A stretch of 64,000 nt of DNA from NCBI GenBank assembly GCA_964549915.1, contig CAZJWX010000008.1, positions 1-64,000 of the forward strand, written 5' to 3'. A program made the translations under genes and the position numbers. The notes under the pieces were generated by a model. The model was not told where the DNA came from and searched no databases. It was given only the letters and a program-made list of their open reading frames with translations. Within the stretch, counting starts at the first letter, position 1. Every line of letters starts with the position of its first letter. Of the stretch, positions 51,301 through 59,975 are shown piece after piece. This DNA comes from JAUZRW01 sp964549915. Its GTDB lineage: Bacteria > Chloroflexota > Anaerolineae > Aggregatilineales > Phototrophicaceae.

Positions 51301-54300
51301 GGGGGATGTCTCGCAGAGCCAGAATTTCCTCATCGAAGCTACGGTGCGTGATGAAACCGGGCAGACAGTCGCGGGACGTACTACGGTGACGGTACATCAA
51401 GGCGAGGTCTACGTCGGGGCACGTGCCGAAAGCTACGTCAGCATCGCGGGAGAAGACGCCAACATCTTGATTGCGACGGTCGATTGGGACAGCGAAGCCG
51501 TCCCCAGTCAGACGGTGCAGGTGGAAGTCGTCGAACGGCGCTGGTCGAGCGTGCAGGAACAGGACGAACTGGGGCGCACGACCTGGGTCTACGATGTGGA
51601 AGAGATACCGGTGGCCGATGGTTCGGTGACAACCGATGCGGATGGACGCGCAACCTATAGCTTCAGGCCGCAAGAGGGCGGCGTCTACAAAGCTTATGTG
51701 ACCACCCGTGACGAAAACGGCAATCAGGTCACATCGTCAACCTATCTCTGGGTCAGCAGCCGCAGCTATGTCTCCTGGCGTCAGCAGAACAGCAATCGTA
51801 TTGAACTGGTCTCCGACAAAGAGGAGTACTCCGTCGGGGAGACGGCACAAATCCTGATTACATCGCCCTTCCAGGGAACCGCCGAAGCGCTGGTCACGGT
51901 TGAGCGTGGGGATGTCCTCTTCATGGAACGCATCACGATGGAGAGCAATTCGACCATCTACGAACTGCCCATTGAAGCGGACTACTCGCCGAATATCTTC
52001 GTCAGTGTGATGATCGTGAAGGGCGTAGACGAGAATAATCCGGTGGCGGGTTTCCGCATGGGCTACCTGCAACTGGGTGTAGATACCGAACAGCGGGAAT
52101 TGAACATCGAGATCACGTCCGACGTGGATCGCGCCAGCCCACAGCAAACGGTAACCTATACCGTCCGCACGACGGATTGGCAGGGTGAACCCGTTTCGGC
52201 GGAGGTCGGTATCGGTGTGACCGACCTGGCGGCGCTCTCGCTGGCACCCTCCAACAGTCGCCCGATTCTGAACTACTTCTACGGCGACCAATCGCTGAGC
52301 GTGCGCACCTCCACGCCGTTGACCGTCAACACGGATCAACTGACCCAGGAAGTGCTCGACACGATCAAGGGCGGTGGTGGCGGCCTTGCAGGCGATGGCA
52401 TCATCGAGATTCGCGGGGAATTCGTCGATACACCGTACTGGAATCCGAGCATCGTCACGGATGACAACGGCGAAGCGACCTTCGATGTGCGCTTGCCAGA
52501 TAACCTGACAACCTGGCGACTGGATGCACGAGCGGTCACCCTCGCCCCGGATGGCAATATGCTAGTCGGGCAGGACACGTTCGACCTGCTCAGCACCAAA
52601 CCGCTGATCGTGCGCCCGGTCACGCCGCGTTTCTTCGTGGTGGGTGATGAAGTCGTGCTGGCGGCAGTCGTCAATAACAACACTGATGAAGACCTGGAGA
52701 CCGTCGTTACCATCGATGCAGCCGGGGTGACGCTCAACAGTGATGCGGCGCAGGTGGTCACCATCCCGTCGGGGGGACGTTCGCGCGTCACCTGGGATGC
52801 GACTGTGCAGGATGTCGATCACGCGCGGATGACCTTCACCGCCGATGCAGGCCAGTACAGCGATGGCAGCATCAGCGGTGTGAGCCTGGATGATGACGGT
52901 ACGCTGCCCGTTTACAAGTACGAAGCGCCGGAAACCGTCGGCACGGCGGGGGTACTGCGCACAGCGGACAGCCGCGCCGAGAGCATCGTGCTGCCGCAGC
53001 GCTATGATGTGACGCAGGGTACTCTCACAGTGCAGGTGGATCAATCGCTGGCGGCGACTACATTGGATGGCCTGGAGTATCTGCGCATCTACCCGCACTA
53101 CTGCACGGAACAGGTCGTCAGCCGCTTCCTGCCGAATATCATGACCTACCGCGCACTGAACGAACTCGGTCTGGCGGATCCTGATCTCGAAGATTCGCTC
53201 GATTTCTATACCACTCTCGGCTTGCAGAAGCTCTATGCTGAACAGCACACCAATGGTGGCTGGGGATGGTTCGTGCAATTGCGCAGCGATACGCTCGTTA
53301 CGGCCTATGTGCTGATTGGACTGAGCGAGGCGCGGGCACAGGGCTACCCCGTGCCGGACTCGGTCATCGGCGCTGCACAAGACTACCTGCGGAACAACTT
53401 CACGGCACCCAGCGCCAATCAACCGACCTGGATGGCGAACCGTCAGGCCTTCATGCTCTACGCACTGGCACGTTCAGGCGCGCCGGATGTCCAGCGGAGC
53501 GCGGCGCAGTTCGAGTTTCGTGACAACCTGGGCATTTACGGGCGGGCACTGCTGGCGGAGACGTTCTACTACATCGACCCAACTGATACCGCGCGTAGCG
53601 ATGTGCTCCTCAGCGACATTTCCAACGCGGCGATCACCAGTGCAGCCGGCATTCACTGGGAAGAAGACTTCCGCGACTTCCGCAACTGGAATACGGATAC
53701 CCGCACAACCGCTCTGGTGTTGAGTGCGCTGATCAAGCTACGTCCGAACAGCGACTTGATCCCGAATGTGGTGCGCTACTTGATGGTGCAGCGGACGGCG
53801 GATGCCTGGGAGACCACGCAGGAGACGGCCTGGTCGGTGATGGCACTCACGGATTGGATGCTGGTTTCGAGGGAGTTGACGCCGGATTACAGCTACAACG
53901 TGACCTTCAACGATGACACCATCTTAGAAGGCGATGCGACGCCGGAAACGGTTCGGGATCGTGCGATGCTGCAAATTGACGTGAGCGAGATGCTGCAAGA
54001 TGAGGCCAATAATCTGGTCTTCACGCGCACGGGCAGCAACGAGGGCGTGATGTACTACACATCTTATGTCGAGGTGTACCTGCCTGTGCCGGAAATCGAA
54101 CCTGTCGATAACGGCATCATTGTAGAACGTCGCTATGTACGCGAAGATACCGAGGAAGTCATCACCGAAGCGCGAGTCGGGGAAGTCGTTGAAGTCCGCC
54201 TGACCATCGTTGTGCCCAATTCACTGCACTACGTCGTCATCACCGATCCGCTGCCAGCCGGTGCAGAGGGCATTGATCCCAATTTGCAGACCAGTGAGCA

Positions 54301-54571
54301 AATCGGCACGCGCCCAGGCTTGGATAATGACAATCCGCTGCGCTATGGTTGGGGCTGGTGGTACTTCGGCGAGATTGAATTCCGCGACGAGGCAGTCAAT
54401 CTCTACGCCGACTATCTGCCAGCCGGGACGTATGAATACGTCTACACCATTCGTCCCAGTGTGGAAGGCGTCTACAACGTGATTCCGCCGACAGCCCAGG
54501 AATTCTACTTCCCGGATGTCTACGGACGCGGCGCAGGTTCGACCTTCACGGTGCTGCCTGCGGAGGGATAA
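48347..54571 (+). CDS. bacterial alpha-2-macroglobulin
   Basis: A 2074-residue secreted protease-trapping protein. Signal peptide (LIALICAGLLLAGIVPQLLAQ) without a lipobox cysteine, unlike the lipoprotein forms. Four Big_5/Ig-like domains fill about 34-450 (each with a pattern like TITIYFDRSLD, TLTIIFNRPV, RVQVRFNMAMD). An SH3-like module lies at about 560-630. Macroglobulin domains follow (YTDRPVYRPGQPVYFRG near 780), then the A2M domain (LPDNLTTWRLDARAVT), and the thioester motif CTEQ with Cys1586 in a terpenoid-cyclase-like TED domain. The C-terminus is a receptor-like beta domain. No pbpC gene is adjacent. AAGGGGGATG precedes the start. Confidence 0.95.
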   Translation: MRRLIALICAGLLLAGIVPQLLAQDTRQPTSSVLQVVDTEPLAGQELALDGTITIYFDRSLDCATAEDAFQIMPQLAGSLDCTGTAITFTPDEDFNRAATYRVILATSLRGADGAQLLEAYELTLNTVGYIGVTETFPAPGSMEIQPDTTLTIIFNRPVVPLTILEERDTLPDPLTISPPIVGTGEWLNTSIYTFEPDGAFAGNTTYEVTVNEGLEGVDGAVLRDAYSFSFTTQPPRLVEFSPNAGSDDARLDGRVQVRFNMAMDRASVEERFALINTETGNAVSGEFEWADDDAGFSFTPDENLQLGTIYQASFEDGVQSASGGPGGLQGEVSWTFATVPEPSIVSTSPQDGEDDSSPYRAGFTIYFASPMNPETLADRITIEPEPEREPGFYYREWSDSYEVSFLTYPSATYTVTIEPGAEDVYGNVIDEAYTFTYRTREYDPEVSLNTPGPLGFYNASRQPTQVFVKYRNMETFDLLLYDVPLERFASLATSSSSYYYDLPDNLNLPDEALLRRWTVDGREIPENALRYDLLEFGSDVFSLDCASALPSRLSAGETALVITEPDPVRARAAPVDGEIVELLYRDYALTILDRAVCGEDGLLWWPVELRDGTQAWVAESVGEEYLLAPRDPASGVEIPVTDAEGEALPPGIYYLGTRSEQFRDQSHIMIVATANIVLKNSIDSVMAWVTDVQSGQPIANAPVTIYALGYQEVASGTTDADGMLLVDVPPEESVYERFFAVLQTEEHFGVGFSEFTQGIEPYQFEQSFNFFPGLYRIYAYTDRPVYRPGQPVYFRGIARSQDDVSYTAPDLQTIPVTIRDDGGNIIFDEELPLNEYGTFEGEITLDDDASLGYYYLSAELPGRNEHDLSTGGVSFAVAEYRLPEFQVEVIAEEPEVVQGATIEATVNSTFFFGGAVSNARVEYTVISENYFFDYEGEGRFDFVDYNYDAGPSAFYASSTRGAIASGSDTTNEQGEFTIEIPAELGDVSQSQNFLIEATVRDETGQTVAGRTTVTVHQGEVYVGARAESYVSIAGEDANILIATVDWDSEAVPSQTVQVEVVERRWSSVQEQDELGRTTWVYDVEEIPVADGSVTTDADGRATYSFRPQEGGVYKAYVTTRDENGNQVTSSTYLWVSSRSYVSWRQQNSNRIELVSDKEEYSVGETAQILITSPFQGTAEALVTVERGDVLFMERITMESNSTIYELPIEADYSPNIFVSVMIVKGVDENNPVAGFRMGYLQLGVDTEQRELNIEITSDVDRASPQQTVTYTVRTTDWQGEPVSAEVGIGVTDLAALSLAPSNSRPILNYFYGDQSLSVRTSTPLTVNTDQLTQEVLDTIKGGGGGLAGDGIIEIRGEFVDTPYWNPSIVTDDNGEATFDVRLPDNLTTWRLDARAVTLAPDGNMLVGQDTFDLLSTKPLIVRPVTPRFFVVGDEVVLAAVVNNNTDEDLETVVTIDAAGVTLNSDAAQVVTIPSGGRSRVTWDATVQDVDHARMTFTADAGQYSDGSISGVSLDDDGTLPVYKYEAPETVGTAGVLRTADSRAESIVLPQRYDVTQGTLTVQVDQSLAATTLDGLEYLRIYPHYCTEQVVSRFLPNIMTYRALNELGLADPDLEDSLDFYTTLGLQKLYAEQHTNGGWGWFVQLRSDTLVTAYVLIGLSEARAQGYPVPDSVIGAAQDYLRNNFTAPSANQPTWMANRQAFMLYALARSGAPDVQRSAAQFEFRDNLGIYGRALLAETFYYIDPTDTARSDVLLSDISNAAITSAAGIHWEEDFRDFRNWNTDTRTTALVLSALIKLRPNSDLIPNVVRYLMVQRTADAWETTQETAWSVMALTDWMLVSRELTPDYSYNVTFNDDTILEGDATPETVRDRAMLQIDVSEMLQDEANNLVFTRTGSNEGVMYYTSYVEVYLPVPEIEPVDNGIIVERRYVREDTEEVITEARVGEVVEVRLTIVVPNSLHYVVITDPLPAGAEGIDPNLQTSEQIGTRPGLDNDNPLRYGWGWWYFGEIEFRDEAVNLYADYLPAGTYEYVYTIRPSVEGVYNVIPPTAQEFYFPDVYGRGAGSTFTVLPAEG

Positions 54572-54637
54572 CGTACATTGAAATTCTTCGTAGGGGTATG
54601 GTATATCATGCCCCTACATTGTTTGTGGAGAAAAACC

Positions 54638-55225
54638 GTGGCACTCTCTTTCTACGATGATAACGGTGATCGCTTTTTCCAGAATACCGCGCATATTGAC
54701 GTAAATCACCTCTATGAACCCTTTTTGAAATTGCTCGAACCAGGAGCGCACATCTTGGAAGCTGGATGCGGCAGTGGACGCGATGCAAAAGCCTTCCTCG
54801 AACGCGGCTATCAGGTAACCGCTTTTGATGGCAGTGCGAAAATGGTGCAATTGGCTGCGGAATATACGGGGCTTCCAGTGCAGCACATGACCTTTCAGGA
54901 GATGGATTTTTCTGGCGAGTTCGACGGCCTGTGGGCGAATGCTTCGCTGCTGCATGTCCCGCTGAACGAACTGCCGGATGTCTTCCAGAAATGCATCGCA
55001 GCGCTGAAAATCGGCGGTATCTGGTATGCGGGCTTCAAAGAGGGGCAGCATCCGCGTACAAGCCCGGATGGTCGGCACTTCACGAACTTCACTGAGGCGA
55101 CGTTCCGTGAATTCGCTGTGAATTTCCCTCAGCTAGCAATCCTTCAAATCTATCGCACGGAAGATGCGCGTCCCGAACGTGCTGGAGAATACTGGCTAAA
55201 CGTCCTGCTGCGGCGCATCGCCTGA
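54638..55225 (+). CDS. SAM-dependent methyltransferase
   Basis: Class I methyltransferase of 195 aa with the SAM motif ILEAGCGSGRDAKAFLERGYQVTAFDGS and later motifs MTFQEMDF and ANASLLHVPLNELP. The acceptor is unknown. I start at the GTG at 54638, because TGGAG is 7 bases upstream and the product begins at the usual N-terminus (ALSFYDDNGDRFF); in-frame ATG codons upstream add a non-homologous hydrophobic stretch. Confidence 0.85.
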   Translation: MALSFYDDNGDRFFQNTAHIDVNHLYEPFLKLLEPGAHILEAGCGSGRDAKAFLERGYQVTAFDGSAKMVQLAAEYTGLPVQHMTFQEMDFSGEFDGLWANASLLHVPLNELPDVFQKCIAALKIGGIWYAGFKEGQHPRTSPDGRHFTNFTEATFREFAVNFPQLAILQIYRTEDARPERAGEYWLNVLLRRIA

Positions 55226-55326
55226 GAAAAGACTTTTACGCTATTGCTATAGGCGCGGTGCCCTGTTTCGCATTCGAATGCTGTAAAATACCTCTGTGAG
55301 AACCATCTCTGAAGTGAGGGAAGCGA

Positions 55327-56733
55327 ATGGACACGCTGCAACCCGTGCGTGATGTGCTGCGCACTGGCGACAAAACCAGGGCGCAGGAACTAATTGAGAA
55401 GGTCATCCGCATTAGCCCCAGTGCGGAAGCCTATTATTTGTATGCGCTGGTGGGGCATAACGCGACGACCATCCAGACGCGGCTGCAAATGGCGCTGCAA
55501 GCTGACCCCACCTATGCGCCCGCGCTTGAATTTCGACAGCGCATCCAGCAAGCGATTGAGCAGGCCAGGTCAGAAGATGCTGCCGCAGAGCGTTATGTGA
55601 GACAGGCTGCACAGACGATCCTGGAAGAGCAGTTCGGTGTACCGAAACCCACTGCGCAGCGTCCGGAACGCGAAACGAACGTTTATGAAATGCTCTGGGA
55701 CTGCCAGTTTTGTGGAACGAAGGGCAATCTCGGTCTGACGCATCGCTTCTGCCCCAATTGCGGCGCACCTCAGAATCCAGATACGCGCTATTTCCCCTCC
55801 GACGAAGACAAGGTCGCAGTCTACGATCATCAGTATGTGGGTGTGGATCTCACCTGCGGCAATTGCGGCGAATTGAATGGCGCGGCGGCAGAATTCTGTG
55901 GGCAGTGTGGTGCGCCGCTCACCGAAAATGCCAGGCAGGCCAGCATGCTTGGTTCACAGGTTGTGGCAGCCGATGAATCCTTCGAGTCGAGCGGATCACG
56001 TGATGTGGTCAAAGAGAAGTTCGACGCGGAAATGCAGCGCATCGGTGCGCAAGCCGCGCCGGAGAAACGCAAACGCGGCGGCTTCAACATCTGGATAGCG
56101 GCAGTCATCGGTATTGTCATCCTGGCTGTCGGCATCCTCGGCTTCCTCTTCTCTCGCACCGAAGAGGTGACAGTGGAAGTCACCGGGCATACCTGGGAGC
56201 GCAGCATCCAGATCGAAGAATATCGCAGCTTCACGACGCGCAGTTGGCGTGATTCGCCTCCTATTGGCGACAGTGTCTCAATTCGCCTTGGCTCCTGTGA
56301 CCGCGAAGTGCGCAGCTACAATCAAGTTGCAGCAGGGCAGGAATGCGACCGCGTGCGCGTCGATCAAGGCGATGGCACCTTCCGCGAGGAACAGCGGTGC
56401 CGCACAATCTACGAGCAAGAACCCGTCTACGATGATATGTGCACCTGGACGGGCTTTCGCTGGGAGAATATTACCCCTGCACAGGACACAGGTAACAGCC
56501 TTGCGCAGTCCCCGGCCTGGCCTGTAATCGACCTGGACGAATGCACGACGCGGCGCGCAGGTTGCCAGCGCGAGGCGGGACGCAGCGAGAATTACTTCGT
56601 GATCTTCGATGGGGAATATCGCTGTTCGTATTCGCAGGCGGTCTGGGAAGATATTCCGGTGGGGTCTCGCTGGACGGGGCAGCTTCGCTCAATGACCAAT
56701 TCGCTGCTCTGCGAAACGCTCGTACAGCAGTGA
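55327..56733 (+). CDS. membrane protein with TPR-like N-terminus and two zinc ribbons
   Basis: Unknown function, 468 aa. Residues 1-90 are helical and TPR-like (AQELIEKVIRISPSAEAYYLYAL). Two zinc ribbons follow: CQFCGTKG...CPNCG at about 125-146 and CGNCGEL...CGQCG at about 178-197. A transmembrane helix spans about 255-275 (IWIAAVIGIVILAVGILGF). The C-terminal 190 residues are probably extracytoplasmic and rich in cysteines and aromatics (EEQRCRTIYEQEPVY; YRCSYSQAVWEDIP). It resembles other bacterial proteins combining a zinc-ribbon head and a transmembrane segment, but I cannot name a family. Confidence 0.75.
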   Translation: MDTLQPVRDVLRTGDKTRAQELIEKVIRISPSAEAYYLYALVGHNATTIQTRLQMALQADPTYAPALEFRQRIQQAIEQARSEDAAAERYVRQAAQTILEEQFGVPKPTAQRPERETNVYEMLWDCQFCGTKGNLGLTHRFCPNCGAPQNPDTRYFPSDEDKVAVYDHQYVGVDLTCGNCGELNGAAAEFCGQCGAPLTENARQASMLGSQVVAADESFESSGSRDVVKEKFDAEMQRIGAQAAPEKRKRGGFNIWIAAVIGIVILAVGILGFLFSRTEEVTVEVTGHTWERSIQIEEYRSFTTRSWRDSPPIGDSVSIRLGSCDREVRSYNQVAAGQECDRVRVDQGDGTFREEQRCRTIYEQEPVYDDMCTWTGFRWENITPAQDTGNSLAQSPAWPVIDLDECTTRRAGCQREAGRSENYFVIFDGEYRCSYSQAVWEDIPVGSRWTGQLRSMTNSLLCETLVQQ

Positions 56734-56786
56734 GGTGCCTGCAGCGGGCGATTCAGGAATAGTAGCCATCAGTGTGCCATCAGGAT

Positions 56787-56877
56787 GAAGCCACTGGCGT
56801 GGATTTGCCATTCCACTTCTCACACAAAACAACAGTGTTGAGGCCAGGACAGGCTACAAGGGATACCTGATTAAACA
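56787..56877. repeat. dispersed intergenic repeat 2, copy C
   Basis: Matches 60721-60814: shared blocks tgaagccact, gcgtggatt, gccattccacttctcacaca, ggccaggacaggc, aaggga and acct..ttaaa. It lies in the 331-base gap between the zinc-ribbon gene and the minus-strand epoxide-hydrolase-like gene. The rest of that gap shows no gene or tRNA. Confidence 0.75.
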
Positions 56878-57064
56878 AGAACAGGGTTTCGTTTTGCCAG
56901 CACATTCCCAGCATGTTCAAGGTGCTCTGACCCGCTGCGCGTAGCGCCCCTGTGTGAGCGCCGGCGGTTCAATTGCTGGTAATCAACGGCTACAGAACAA
57001 AGCCTACTGCCCCCGAACCTGAGGCATATCATTCATGAGTCGCCCCTACAGATACTTTAGAATG

Positions 57065-57964
57065 TCACGGATAGGTCGTTGTAGCCTCTGCGCTGACGAA
57101 TTCGTGAATCATTCGGTTCACGTCGTCAGCTTCGTCGTGTTGAATCCAGTGTGATGCTTCCGGGAAGAAGACCAATTCCCCTTCCTCGCAAAGCGCGATA
57201 CTCGGTTCAGCCAATTCCTTGCCCAGGGCTGTGTCTTGCTCCCCCCAGAGCATCAAGGTAGGCACGGTGATTCGTATCTTCTCAGCGACGGCGGCGGCGT
57301 TCCCGTCAATCACATTGCGGCTGAGGGCGCGATACCAGTTGAGCATGGCGGTCAGCGCACCGGGCTGCCCCCAGGCAGTACGATATTGTTCGAGGTCTTC
57401 GTCGCTGAAGCTGTGCGGGTGTCCGATGCTGTTCATGCCCTGGATCATCGCCTGATATTCGTTGAAGCTGAGCACGGCTTCCGGCAGGCCAGGAATCTGG
57501 AAGAAGCCCATGTACCAGCTCTTGAACAACTGCGCGATGTTGCCGCCCCGGAAGGCATCAATCATCACGCTAGGGTAGGGTACGTTGAGGATCACGAGTT
57601 TTTTCAGCCGTTCGGGATAGTTGCGCGCCACCCACCAGGAGACGGCGGCTCCCCAGTCATGCCCGACGAGCGTAACCTGCTCGTATCCCAGCGCGTCCAT
57701 CAGGCCAACGGCATCCGCCGCCAGATGATCGATGCGGTAGGCGTCAACGCCTTCGGGTTTGTCGCTGAGGTTGTAGCCACGTTGATCCGGCGCGATAACG
57801 CGGTATCCCTGTTCGGCAAGGTACGGAATCTGGTTATGCCAGCCATACCAGAATTCCGGGAAACCGTGCAGCAGCAGGATCGGCTCGCCGTCGGCTGGCC
57901 CCGCCGTGACGACGTGCAGTTGAATGTCCCGTACGCGCACGAACTGCTTTTCGATATGTTCCAT
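57065..57964 (-). CDS. alpha/beta hydrolase, epoxide-hydrolase-like
   Basis: Soluble alpha/beta hydrolase of 299 aa. The oxyanion segment HGFPEFWYGW and the nucleophile motif GHDWGAAVSWW place an aspartate as nucleophile, as in epoxide hydrolases and haloalkane/fluoroacetate dehalogenases. The acid residue is in LMLWGEQDTALG and the histidine in PEASHWIQH. The HGFPE motif favours epoxide hydrolase, but dehalogenase activity cannot be excluded. Confidence 0.88.
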   Translation of the reverse strand: MEHIEKQFVRVRDIQLHVVTAGPADGEPILLLHGFPEFWYGWHNQIPYLAEQGYRVIAPDQRGYNLSDKPEGVDAYRIDHLAADAVGLMDALGYEQVTLVGHDWGAAVSWWVARNYPERLKKLVILNVPYPSVMIDAFRGGNIAQLFKSWYMGFFQIPGLPEAVLSFNEYQAMIQGMNSIGHPHSFSDEDLEQYRTAWGQPGALTAMLNWYRALSRNVIDGNAAAVAEKIRITVPTLMLWGEQDTALGKELAEPSIALCEEGELVFFPEASHWIQHDEADDVNRMIHEFVSAEATTTYP

Positions 57965-58039
57965 TGCTTCAATCCCGTTCTCTTACAGACAGGTCAATCG
58001 GGTGTATTGTATCGCGCTTGCCAGGGCAGCGGACGATAT

Positions 58040-59134
58040 TCACCTGCGTAGGCGGCGCAATGCGGCACGTGCGCGAGGCCAGAGCTGCGTGTATGTGTTG
58101 TAGAGCAGTTTGTTCGGTGCATAATCCCAGGCTCCCAGACGCCGCTCAACCGTGCCCCGGAATCCGCGCTTGAAGACGTAGACACCCCACATGGGGTCAT
58201 CTTCTGTGAACTCGTCCGGCGCGCCCCACATATCGTACACCTTGTACCCCTGTGCCTTCGCCCATTTCATCGCTTCCCATTGAAGGGCATAGGTTGGCAT
58301 CCGCTGGCGCTCTTCGCTACTGGATGCGCCGTAGAAGTACCAGCAGGTTTCGCCGAAGTGAAACAGAATCACATGCGCGAGAGGCTTGCCATCATATTCG
58401 GCAATCAAGGCATGGGCGAGTCCGGCTTCCATGAATTCGCGCCAGAGCTTCTGGTAATACTCCGGCGGACGAACCAGAAATTCGTTGCGTTCTCCGGTTC
58501 CTGCATACAGCTGGTAGAGAGTCTCCAGGTCGTCGGTTCCAGCAGGGCGGATCGTCACATCTTGTTTGGCGGCTGTGCGGACTTTGCGCCGCGTGTTGGC
58601 GGACATTGCCCCCAGAATCTTTTCTTCACTGTGGGTCAGCTTGATGGTGATGGTATTGCGGAATTGCACCTGATCGTCGCTGAAGCGCCAGCCGCCAGCC
58701 TGCAAGGCCGCTAACAAACTGTCTCCCGGCTCTTGCATCTGGTCTTCATAATCTTCTTCGCCGGGGATGCCTGTCGCATAGGTAATATCCGGGTCAATCT
58801 TGAGCCAGATGGCGTTGTGTTCCCGCGCTTTCTCTTGCAGCAAATCCAGCACATCGTCGGATACGTTGGGATCATCATAGTCGATGGCCGGGCCTTTCGG
58901 CGCATACATCACGCTGAAAGGGCCGATCTTTCGCTCCCCAATGCTGCACAGGCCGACGACTTCTTTTTCGCCTTCGTACTGAAATGCCCAACGATGCGGG
59001 TACCAATCCGTCGTCTCGTGCTTGAATTGACCCCACTCCCACGTTTGTAGCACATGGGGGCGCGGCATCTTTCGCAGCAGGCTATTCCATTCGTCTCGGT
59101 CTGTAATTTCAATGATTGTCAACATGCGGATCAT
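58040..59134 (-). CDS. FemAB-family peptidyltransferase-like protein, first copy
   Basis: Tandem-GNAT FemAB/FemX-type protein of 364 aa; relatives add amino acids from aminoacyl-tRNA to the lipid II stem peptide. Typical segments: LQTWEWGQFKHET at the N-terminus, KIDPDITYAT, MSANTRRKVRTA, RNEFLVRPPEYYQKLW, YGASSSEERQRMPTYALQWEAMKWAKAQ split across two helices (GASSSEER; LQWEAMKWA), and YDMWGAPDEF, ending in FKRGFRGTVERRLGAWDY. The start is either 59134 or the ATG at 59125; neither has a clear Shine-Dalgarno sequence. A paralogue lies at 60970-61977. Confidence 0.9.
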   Translation of the reverse strand: MIRMLTIIEITDRDEWNSLLRKMPRPHVLQTWEWGQFKHETTDWYPHRWAFQYEGEKEVVGLCSIGERKIGPFSVMYAPKGPAIDYDDPNVSDDVLDLLQEKAREHNAIWLKIDPDITYATGIPGEEDYEDQMQEPGDSLLAALQAGGWRFSDDQVQFRNTITIKLTHSEEKILGAMSANTRRKVRTAAKQDVTIRPAGTDDLETLYQLYAGTGERNEFLVRPPEYYQKLWREFMEAGLAHALIAEYDGKPLAHVILFHFGETCWYFYGASSSEERQRMPTYALQWEAMKWAKAQGYKVYDMWGAPDEFTEDDPMWGVYVFKRGFRGTVERRLGAWDYAPNKLLYNTYTQLWPRARAALRRLRR

Positions 59135-59170
59135 TGAACCACAACGGCAGATACGAATACAGTGGCAATC

Positions 59171-59872
59171 TCAGCGCATCTCACCCCGCACGGGGCGATC
59201 TTCGATTCCCAGGAAGCGCTCAATTTCCTGTTCGATGAACAGGGCTTGATCTGCGGTGGACAAGTTGCCGAGCAACCGCTGCGTTTTTCCACCGGGTACG
59301 ACTATGTTCAAGGAGTATGTGTAACTCGTGCCGTTTTTGCTGCTGTGAACGTGTCGTCTGGTGTATAACTGCTCAATGTCTGCGCAGCCAATGTACTTGC
59401 CCGGAAACGGAATCGGCTTATGTTGGATGACAACAGCCTGCGCATCGACTTCAATTGCAGTGCTGTTGACGAGGTTGAAGACGACATACGCGATCAGGAA
59501 CAGCCCCACCGCGATAAATGGTAGCAGAAACCAGACTGGCGTGTTATTCAAGTCACTGAATACCGGAACGAAAACCCCCCAGATCATGCAGTTCCAGAGG
59601 ACAGCAAAGATGAGCAGGAAAATCGTACTCCAGTGAAACCAGCGCCGCTGGATCAAGAGACGGCTGCCACTGCTATCAATGGTAATGCCAGACGGCATGG
59701 GAATGTCGATCAGTTCCTTTTCATGTTCATGCTTGGGTTTTGCCGATACACCTTCGTACATATCCGCGAAACTGAAAACGGCGTCGCATTGATCGCACTT
59801 CGCCATCATGTTGTCCAGGTTGACGTTCTCCGCTTTGATCGGCGCACCACATTGACGGCAGTATATCTGCAT
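59171..59872 (-). CDS. membrane protein with N-terminal zinc ribbon
   Basis: Unknown function, 233 aa. A zinc ribbon opens the protein (CRQCGAPI...CDQCD), followed by a hinge and two transmembrane helices (STIFLLIFAVLWNCMIWGVFV; FLLPFIAVGLFLIAYVVF). The cytoplasmic or periplasmic C-terminus is a beta-rich domain (AVVIQHKPIPFPGKYIG, YSLNIVVPGGKTQ), reminiscent of a PH-like fold. The start at 59872 follows GAAGGGAT; an open frame upstream is less likely. It lies 37 bases after the FemAB gene end on its strand order and shares its direction. Confidence 0.75.
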   Translation of the reverse strand: MQIYCRQCGAPIKAENVNLDNMMAKCDQCDAVFSFADMYEGVSAKPKHEHEKELIDIPMPSGITIDSSGSRLLIQRRWFHWSTIFLLIFAVLWNCMIWGVFVPVFSDLNNTPVWFLLPFIAVGLFLIAYVVFNLVNSTAIEVDAQAVVIQHKPIPFPGKYIGCADIEQLYTRRHVHSSKNGTSYTYSLNIVVPGGKTQRLLGNLSTADQALFIEQEIERFLGIEDRPVRGEMR

Positions 59873-59975
59873 GACTGTTATCCCTTCTTCACGTCCCACG
59901 TACAAGAATTCGGTACAATGAGATCAGCATGCGTGTCCTGTGCGGATGAAACTACAAAAGAAATGATACACGACA

